Assembly: GCA_008360955.1 (NCBI GenBank)
Contig: LUCM01003795.1
Location: 225,210 to 289,209 of the forward strand
DNA length: 64,000 nt
Reading direction: 5' to 3'
Origin: Fasciolopsis buskii
Taxonomy: Eukaryota > Platyhelminthes > Trematoda > Plagiorchiida > Fasciolidae
The notes under the pieces were generated by a model that worked only from the letters and a program-made list of their open reading frames with translations, searched no databases and had not been told where the DNA came from. Each line of letters starts with the position of its first letter. Positions within the stretch are counted from its first letter, which is position 1. The translations under genes were made by a program, and so were the position numbers. This document shows positions 56,380-64,000 of the stretch, in pieces.

Positions 56380-59300
56380 GCGCACTTTATGCCACTAAGT
56401 CTGGATCCGACACACGTAACTGCCATACGCCGGAAGAAACAAATCACGGATGATGTGAACGCGGGGGAAAGGATGGGGCTTCAGACTATCATGAAGAAAA
56501 CGAGCAAGTACTTCGGGAGTAACTCAGGAGCATGCAAAACCCGTTCCTGTTCAGCGGACAAAAGGAAGGCAAGGGTGTGTACAGGCGACCTACACCAATT
56601 CTGTAAGTATGGGCAATAATTGGAGAAAGTTATAATCCAGGACTCTGGATGCGGATGTCATGTCTGTCGCCGAGACCTGGTGGCAACCGGGGAAGGGGAA
56701 AATGAATTAATGGCGCGGTTTGACTCATTCTTGAGGATTGATAGAAAGAACCGAAGAATAGAAGAGGGGATGCTGATTCCGCTGACTGAAAAGTACGATG
56801 CGCAGGAAGGTCATGCAGGCTATGGATATCAGAAAGCAAATAGCGGCTACAGGATCTCGAATTTTGGTGTGTATCGAAGCCCGGGGTCTTTGCCAGTGGA
56901 GGACGGGGATCTGCTTCTCTTGCTTGGTGTGGCTGCAGGGTCAGTGGGCAACTTCTCATACCGGGAGAGTTTAACGCCGCTAAGATTGATTGGGTCTGCG
57001 AGATAGCCTCGATAGGCAATTTTAAGCATCAGGAGAGTGAGGTGGTCCAAAACATTACCAAGCAACTAGACGGAAATTTGGCCAACTACGTTCAGTCTTG
57101 ACCCAGCGGTATGGGAAGCATTGAGTTGGAACATCGAAATAGGTAGGAGCGACCGCGCCGTAATCCGCATGCGACTGAGCTTGCAGGCACATGCAGTTAC
57201 TGATAAGTATGGCAAAAACTCCTCAGAACGGGATGAAGTTAGGCTGCTTGGCTTGGCTTTCCGAATTCGGTGGGAAGTAGAAAGAAGCAGGAAATACGTG
57301 GATCGTCGGTGGGAGGCAATTAAGAACAACCTGTTGGTACTAACAGACTTATTTGCACCCCTCCAAAAATCCAAATGAAAGGGGCTACCTCCATGGTGGT
57401 GGAGTAGTACCACGTGAGCCAGAACGCGGAAACAGAGCTTTCATAAGATTTGAGGACGCACTTGGCTACCAAGATTACCTGAGGTGCTTAGCGGAGAGAA
57501 AGAGGACGTCACACATGCAGCGACAGTGTCGAACTGCCTACGAGGAGTGCCTATTACAATTATTTATACTCAAAGGCAGCTTTGCAAAAGACCTTAGGTG
57601 GAGTGAAAAACCACCAAGGAGTTAGACTGACTGTTAGTCAGGAAAAAAGCCAGCTGTCTGTTGGAGTTATTCAAGGAAGTAATAAGGCGGGATCAAAGGA
57701 CACAGGGAAAACACGAAGTCCCGTCACCCTCATGGTGGAGATGCCGGTCGTGGAGTGAGAAGTGTGGAACAGCCTGAGAAAAATGGACTCGCCGAAAGTG
57801 GCAGGGCCTGACGGGCTCCACCCGGCCATAGTAAAGCCGCTACCGAAATTCATGGTGAAACCTTCCACCCAGCTCTTCAAGGCACCGCTAGACGAAGGGC
57901 GGCTTCCCGCGGACAGTCTGACGTCGACAGCCATACCGTGGCATAAGGGCGGTGACAGAGACAACTGTGGCAGCCGTAGACCGGCGATTCTGACATCCAT
58001 CACACTGTGAGCTCTTGAAAGAGCCCTTCGCGACAGGTTAATTAATCAGTTGGACGCTAAAAAGTAAATGATAGTAGATCAACATGGTTTTTGGCACAAA
58101 CGTTCTTGTCTGACCAACCTGATAAGTTTCTTGGACGAAGTAGGATTGGCAGAAGCAAAAGAGTGGAGGTCAACTGTCTGCGTTTCTAAGAGGCCCCTGA
58201 TTTCGTGACCGGAAAGTGAACGCTTTCGGAGTGGGAAATAAGGTGAACAACTGGGTAGCACAAAGTCTGAAGAATAGGTCTTTCAGAGTGAGGGTCGAGA
58301 GTTGTCTGTGACGGAAGGGTTGCTACACATCGAGGTGCCTCCGGGGTCTGTGTTAGGCCTGTTGCTCTTCCTTGTGTTTGTCAACCACAAAGCTAGTAGA
58401 TGAGAAATTCCGTGTCTCATTTTTGCTGATGACCTAAAACTTTTGGAGACAGCAAACAGTGAGGATATCCAGGGGGATCAGGATAAAGTTTCCCAGCCGA
58501 CGGTGAGCTGGGATCTTCCGTTGAACCTGAACAAATGTCAGAAGCTCACGGGGGAGAAGCAAATTCCCCTCGCCACATGGGTGCACCTGGGCAGAAGGCC
58601 TCGATGGGACAAACAAGTAAGAGACCTCGGGATAGTCGTGAGTGTAGACTTCGAACCTAGTTTGCAACATCGGAGGGCAGCCAAGAATGCATGGCGTGAC
58701 CTACGCCAACTTAAGAGGACCGTAGTATCTAGCAGGCCTAAGGTTCCTCTGCCGTTGTTCACGGCATTTTTCTGATTGCATGGAAACCGCATCTGGTAAA
58801 AGATGGGAAAATGCTGGAACAGGTTAGGTGAGATTTTGCACGGTGGCTTGGATACCTGACGCACATGAGAGGTGAGCAGAGGCTGAGAGCGCTTGGATTA
58901 TACTTCCTGGAGTGACCTAGAGTATGAGTTGGAATAATACAGGCCTGTCTGAGATACGGGTCCACATCAGGGCTGTATTTCAGATAAGGAGAAACGACAC
59001 ACTTAGACGGATCCGCAAAACGATTGTGCGGGGAAACGTGGCCACCGGGTTGAGGAGCAAATTGTTTGCCGTACGAGTGGTGAATGACTGGAAAAAGCTG
59101 ACGGAAAAAGTGGCCTTAGTGGAGTCAGTGCGCTAATTCAAATGGTGACCAGACAATGCATGGCTGTTTGTGTTTAGGCAGGACAGGGTGTGAATTGTGG
59201 GGCTGAGGAGATGGTCGGTAGGAAATCATCTCATCAATTGTTTCCTCCCTTGTAAGACCTGAAGGGGGTTTTCCAGCTTCTTGTTGTCGAAGCATCGTAA
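56380..59300 (+). mobile_element. CR1-like non-LTR retrotransposon, near full-length but frame-broken
   Basis: An unclear 5' part (56389-57100) leads to an Arg/Lys-rich linker. RT motifs follow: 'SPKVAGPDGLHPAIVKPL' (57790-57845), 'IPWHKGGDRDNCGSRRPAIL' (57936-58000), 'DRLINQLDAKK' and 'DQHGFWHKRSCLTNLISFLD' (58020-58140), 'VPPGSVLGLLLFLVFVNH' (58333), 'LIFADDLKLLETA' with intact catalytic ADD (about 58420), 'DLPLNLNKCQKL', 'VRDLGIVVSVDFEP', and the C-terminus 'RSKLFAVRVVNDWKKL' (59056-59105). Many frameshifts and stops make it non-functional. Its family differs from the CR1-like pieces at 4 and 62 kb. Confidence 0.85.
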
Positions 59301-59845
59301 GATCTACTGAGCTCTCGGTGCAAGAACCTGAATGACCATGAATCTCGCCGTATAGTTCTGCAATCTATCTGGGACTGGAATCGGCACTGGAACTGGAAAT
59401 GAGTCAGGCGACTGCGCTACACCGGCGCACGATTTCAGTGGCCCTATTAGTTTGATACCTTGACCTTCTCATCCATTGAGCTTCCGTTCATAGGGCTTCT
59501 ATCTCCTACATTCCAGATAGGCACATTTTCCATCTATCTGGAGAAGCTCTGTCTCGGCACAGTGCAGTGCCACCACGCGCGACGTAAAGTCGTTTTTCAC
59601 TCATTCGCCGTATTATTACGCGCAGGACGTCGTTTCATATGTGACTTTTTGGCCCATCGCCGATGTGTGCGCCTTCGCGACATTGCTCTCCAGTGTGAAA
59701 ATTGTGACGGATAGATAAATGTTGCTTGCGGTAGCTTGACTCCAGCGTTCTAGACTGCTCTCGTTGAATACCATAGAATCTCTACTCATAGTGCTTTTTG
59801 AAGCCGGCTGAGACCCAGTATTGTCTAGGACGTGCACCATCAGCC
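59301..59845. other. Possible CR1 3' end, then unassigned
   Basis: No recognised coding. The transition to RTE sequence is near 59850. Confidence 0.3.
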
Positions 59846-59849
59846 CGTG

Positions 59850-60375
59850 TTTCACCGATGAGTGACTTTAGGGATCATCGTGGAATTAATTTAGTTCCGA
59901 TAGTTAGCCTCGATAATGCTGCATCGTTTGACACCGATGCGCGAGAGTAATATCCGCGGACAACGGACCAGATTTCGTCCGGGTCGAGATCGCATGGATT
60001 AGGTATTCACTCTCCGGCAGTTAATCAAAACGTGTAATACACACCGCCGCCCTACGATCGTAATCTTTCTCGACTTTAAAGGTGCTTTCGACTCCGTGGA
60101 TCGACAAGCATTATTCAGTGTTCTCCACCTGGAAGGGCATGCCAACGAAGTTCGTGAACCTGTTGCGAGCATTCTACCTGCATACCTATGGTGGCGTGAG
60201 GGTATGCGGCGAACTGTCACGTTCATTTAAAACGACTAGTGGCGTTCGACAAGGGTGTCCGATCTCTCCATTCTTGTTCAACTTCTTCATGGACGAGGTA
60301 ATGGAAGATGCTTTCGGAGGTCTCCGGGATGTATGAGTTGAAACTGAGAAATAGAGGACCAGGGACCAAATGCAA
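59850..60375 (+). mobile_element. RTE RT fragment, plus strand
   Basis: 'DFRDHRGINLVPIVS' (motif 2), then 'DRNLSRL' (a frame-shifted F.DFK block: 'FKGAFDSVDRQALF' by frame change), 'MPTKFVNLLRAFYLHTYGGV', and 'TTSGVRQGCPISPFLFNFFM' (motif 4). It stops at 'GLRDV' before YADD. It is cut off by the tail of an RTE copy on the other strand at about 60380. Confidence 0.85.
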
Positions 60376-60379
60376 AGTT

Positions 60380-61670
60380 TTGAATCATCATCATCCTCGT
60401 TCAGTGCCAAACAGCAAAGCAAGCCTCACTGACCGCCGCCTGTTCCCCAAGGTTACATATGTCTATAAAAAGAGTGAATATCTAAGGGGAACGGAGAGTG
60501 GGCCTACACAGGCGGAAAATAAGATGCTCCTACAGAAATTGCACGGAACACAGTCCAATTGTGCAAACGCACTTCCTCAACCATTCTGATTAGACAGAAA
60601 ATGATAGCACGATCTCCACTGTTCGCGGTTCATTGTCATATCCTTCAGTGTCTCCAGCCAGATACTCGACGAGTCTTTCGCACCCCAACGATGAAGACGT
60701 GAGACACTAACTTTACCTAAGTTTGCTACACGTGTTCTCATCCGACGTTGCCAACTCATCAGTTAACCTCCACGTGGCTTCTTCCATTCCTTGGGAGGAA
60801 CTCAAAACAGGGCAACATATGGTAGACGAGTGTTCGTCATACGCAACACGTGACCCAACCAACACGGTCTACTAAGTTTCATGCGCTAAAACAAGCTATT
60901 TTCAGAAATGGCATCCAATACCAGATTCCTAACCTCAATATTACTCACCCGGTCACTCCATCCAATCCTAGCCATACTACGTAGAAATCGATGGTCGAAA
61001 ACCTCCAACCGACGAACACCGCCCACATGCATACTCCATGTCTCGCAACCGTACAACAGAACTGAGCGCACTGCAGCACAGTACACACGACCTTTCAACT
61101 TCAGTGAAATATCAGGCCGACGCCACAAGTGCTTCAATCCATCGTAACCTGCTGGAGCCTTCGATATATGCATGCTCACCCCAACTGCCGAGCTACCATC
61201 GTTCGACTTGCGGTTAATAATGTAGGTGAAACGGTCCACAATTTTTAGTTCCTCTCTGCTCAGCCCCAAGTTCGGCACTTCTGTCGTCCATTCCTCCAAC
61301 AGCATTTTGCACTTCGAAGGTGCAGAGCACATGCCAAACCGAGCAACCGATCTCGACAGTCTATCTAGTGCCCGTTGTGCATGGTCCGCAAACTCGAACA
61401 GACACACGGCGTCGTCTGCGTCACATTGCTTTCCACCATTTCCCAGTTCGACTCCTACATCCCGGAGACCTCCTAAAGCATCTTCCATCACCTCGTCCAT
61501 GAAGAAGTTGAACAAGAATGGAGAGATCGGACACCCTTGTCGAACGTCACTAGTCGTTTTAAATGAACTTGATATTTCACTGTATACTCTCACGTGACCA
61601 TAGGTATGCAGGTAGAATGCTCGCAACAGGTTCATGAAATTCGCCGGCATACCCTTCCGGACTCGTCCCT
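60380..61670 (-). mobile_element. RTE element, 5'-truncated, minus strand, from RT palm to 3' tail
   Basis: From 61650 a 254-codon frame runs 'MPANFMNLLRAFYLHTYG', 'VRQGCPISPFLFNFFMDEVM', 'KQCDADDAVCLFEFADHAQR' (the Tyr-Ala-Asp-Asp box is Asp-Ala-Asp-Asp after a two-codon loss). Then follow 'RFGMCSAPSKCKMLLEEW' and 'RRLEVFDHRFLRSMARIGWS', with a stop at 60886. The C-terminal part continues at 60577-60759 ('NREQWRSCYHFLSNQNG'). The 3' UTR and 'GATGATGATGATTC' tail end at about 60380. This is the longest surviving RTE frame here; the altered box should make it inactive. Confidence 0.9.
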
Positions 61671-61689
61671 CGTGGTTGAGACTGCCGCT

Positions 61690-63749
61690 TTTCGATGGCG
61701 ACCAGGAAGAGGATTAAGGGCGAAGTGGTCCTGTCCACCGCTCGTGGACTGCGGAGCAAAATATGTGAAATGGAACATCTCGCCTTCGGTAAGAAGACTG
61801 CTTTCTTGGCTTCCATGAGATCGGGGATAACTGGGCACGTTTTTGATTCGGAGTTAGTCCTACTGTCTTATACTGTCTTTCGAAGTGGCCGAAATGAGAC
61901 CAGAGGTGTGGCTATTTTCATTTCGCGGACTTCTTATACCTGCTTCTGGAATGGTATTCGGATCCGAACGGTTTCGGCGAGGTATTATGATGTCACTGAG
62001 ACTTACCACAGTGGATCTATAACTCTCGGTATCCACATTACTGATATCCTGGTTAGCGTACGAAAATGGGTGGTTGACATCCACTATCTGGTTCTGGGTG
62101 ATTTCAGCTATCCGTATGTTGATTGGGTCAACCAACAACACTTACCGGGAATTGATCCTTTTTCCAGGGGGCTGTTTTCTACTCTCCAAGATCTGTCGTT
62201 GTTCCAGCGTGTGTCCGACCGACACGTACACTGGGCGATCGAAACTCTATCCTGAACTTGGTTATTACTGCAAAGAACTCGGATGTCAAGGAAATTGTTC
62301 ATTTTCTGCCTATCGGGAGTAGTGGTCGCGTTTTTCTAGCCACTCAATGGTTACATGTTCAGCCGATACCAAGGTCGGACGCTGTGCACAACGTTTGGCG
62401 GGTTCCGTTTGACGTAGCTCTTGGCGCAGCCACAATCATGTCCTAGCTTCTTGAGGGCTCGCACGACATCGGTTTGGCCTGGGAGGAAATTCGCTTCGGA
62501 ATCCTATGCCTGTGCCAAACGTTTATCCCTTTACCACGTCGGCGCTCATATGCCCTAGGCTCCCCGTAGTTCTACTTTGAGCTCCGCGTTTTACTTCGAC
62601 ACAACTGGTTCTCGGCAGCACCTGCTATCTATGCATCCAGGCTTTGAGGACTAACTTTGCCTTCGGAACCTCCATGTTTCACTCAGCCGGGCAAAGCGGT
62701 GCGTTTTTAAGAAATGTACGCAGTGCGATGGGTGCCCCTAAGCGTTTGTTCGTTTGTCTTCGGTGGCGTACGCGAGTCAAAACTGCCATTTCGACGTTGG
62801 TGGGAACGGTTTCATGATGGATGCAGGTGAACGCGGGGCCAACATACTAGCCCGCCAATACGAATCCGTACAATCTAGTGGGGTTCGGACGTTACCCACG
62901 ATGCCAGCCAACATCGTTGTTTCATTGCCGGGGATTTTCGGAGACGGAGGTTGCTTTAGTGGTGCTTGTCGTAAAAAGCAGTCGGTCCCCTGGCTCGGAC
63001 GGCGTACCAGCTTGTGGTGAAGGGGATAGCTGACGTTCTTGCCTGGCCCCTAAAAAGTTCTTTAGTATGCCGGTCTCGGCAAGAAGTTCACCTAAGGAAT
63101 GGGAAAAAGTCATCGTACTCTTCCAAGGTGGATGTGGTCAGTTTCCGTCCGATTTGTCTCTCGTACGTCATCGGTAGGGCTATAGAACGTTTGGATGCCA
63201 TTTGATTCAGTGGCCACGTAGGAAACCATCACCTCTGCTCACAACGACGTTTTTTGGAAACATCGGTTTTAGTTATTCAGCTTACTCCTCATTCACTAAA
63301 TGTAGTCGGAGGCCAGGGCCGCAGGGCATCCCACGGACGTCTTCTTTGTTGATTTCAACAAGGTGTTCGATAAAGTTTCACATTGTTGCTTGCTATTGAA
63401 ACTTCAAGCTTTTGGCGTTAATAACCCACTACTATGTTGGATTGCCGACTTTCTTCCTGGTCGCTCTTTCAGTCAGCTTACTGTCCAGTCAACAGCCGAC
63501 CGGGAAGCTCTTCAGCACGACCGTGATAGATTGATGCGGTGGTCGGAAATCTGGCTAATTCGGGTCAACTTTACCAGGTGCGCCTACCTGTATGTTGGGA
63601 GACCACAACACCTCTACTCTCACTCGAATTATATCGTGCAAGGTGCGCGAATTCGGGCGGCTATCTGTAAGAAGAATCTGACGGAGCATGTGCATCCACT
63701 TGGAACATGCTTGGTTCAATCCGCTGATCGTCTGGTAGGCTTTCCTTAG
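61690..63749 (+). mobile_element. CR1-like element with AP endonuclease and RT lacking its palm
   Basis: A 186-codon frame (61695-62255) is a CR1-type AP endonuclease: 'LSTARGLRSKICEMEHLAFG', 'RNETRGVAIFISR', and 'HYLVLGDFSYPYVDWVNQQH' (the usual GDFN is GDFS), then 'LSTLQDLSLFQRVSDR'. 'SSGRVFLATQWLHVQPIPRS' follows in another frame. RT pieces: 'VDVVSFRPICLSYVIGRAIE' (63128-63190) and 'FFVDFNKVFDKVSHCCLLLK' (63345-63400, the motif A Asp kept), 'LLCWIADFLPGRSFSQLTV'. At about 63490 the reading jumps to the post-YADD segment ('EALQHDRDRLMRWSEIWL'), so the Asp-Asp box is deleted. Confidence 0.85.
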
Positions 63750-63756
63750 AAGCTGT

Positions 63757-64000
63757 CACAACGAGACTACACCTTGACGTGGTGTGACGGCTTGCGTGCC
63801 TCCATGATCCAGCGAGCTATACAGGATGGCTTATCTCAAGCCGAAGATCCAATCATGCCTGGAAGGTCAATGGGTAGAGGCCTGACAAAGTAGTCTCCTG
63901 GTCCTCCAAGTTGGGGGTTGATCTGAGTTAGCAGCTCAGTCGTAAAAACGAGTGAAAGAATAATTGATCCAAGTAGATGGGCGCCCACTCAGCTGTACAC
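63757..64000 (+). mobile_element. RTE 5' region, runs off the window
   Basis: 'ACGGCTTGCGTGCCTCCATG', 'CTCAAGCCGAAGATCC', 'GAGTTAGCAGCTCAGTCG' and 'TTGATCCAAGTAGATGGGCG' are the reverse complement of 34891-35147 and 35979-36235 with scattered differences. The element's coding part should begin beyond the window. Confidence 0.85.

Noticed and set aside
1..64000. Horizontally acquired or defence-type gene cluster
   Set aside because: All recognised coding sequence is either HLCS with introns or animal retroelements. No bacterial or phage-like block was seen.

Overview
The window is nuclear DNA of a flatworm, most likely a digenean trematode (fluke). The evidence is a host gene cut into short exons by long introns, and a dense load of decayed non-LTR retrotransposons: RTE-type, with C-terminal signatures such as 'RLEVFDHRFLRSMARIGW' that I recognise from fluke genomes, and CR1/SR1-like. 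There are also Penelope-like elements (PLEs) with a GIY-YIG endonuclease, tRNA-derived SINE-like repeats and long (TA)n tracts. I see no bacterial-style operons, rRNA genes or CRISPR. Scaffold gaps and single Ns show that it is a draft assembly.

The one host gene I can identify is holocarboxylase synthetase (biotin-protein ligase, HLCS) on the minus strand. Eight exons were recognised by homology and by matching splice sites and codon phases: about 32024-32249, 27066-27353, 20122-20324, 19656-19723, 15250-15494, 12840-13023, 11159-11372 and 6987-7173 (stop codon at 6987-6989). The gene covers about 25 kb. Almost everything else from 7 to 32 kb therefore lies in its introns: a 1.8-kb PLE palindrome 70 bp from an exon, a candidate LTR, RTE 3' ends, SINE-like repeats and (TA)n tracts. 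Exons coding for part of the middle of the protein, between 27.0 and 20.3 kb, were not found.

Left flank (1-6.9 kb, downstream of HLCS): PLE remnant, a PLE palindrome centred on a single N, a CR1-like fragment and an RTE fragment with an intact YADD. Right flank (32.6-64 kb): retroelement fragments in both orientations. These are an RTE endonuclease plus 5' region at 33-35 kb, a duplicated RTE deletion derivative at 37-40 kb, a Ty3/gypsy RNase H fragment at 54 kb, a CR1-like element at 56.4-59.3 kb, opposed RTE fragments at 59.8-61.7 kb, a second CR1-like element at 61.7-63.75 kb, and an RTE 5' region running off the window end. The 40.6-50.4 kb stretch has mostly unassigned open frames, an undescribed repeat in two copies, and one arm of an inverted duplication whose partner is at 55.5-56.3 kb.

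Several of the most striking structures look technical. A 12-base match to the Nextera transposase mosaic end sits next to an N at 35160. An insertion-rich copy of a neighbouring segment lies beside a 25-N gap (37.5-39.0 kb). A near-identical 1.2-kb direct duplication flanks a 172-N gap (50.8-53.5 kb). Single Ns sit exactly at the edges or axes of inverted repeats (2009, 48186). The biologically most interesting items are the PLE palindromes with 5'-inverted structure, a hammerhead-like core in the PLE 3' region, and the TE-filled HLCS locus.
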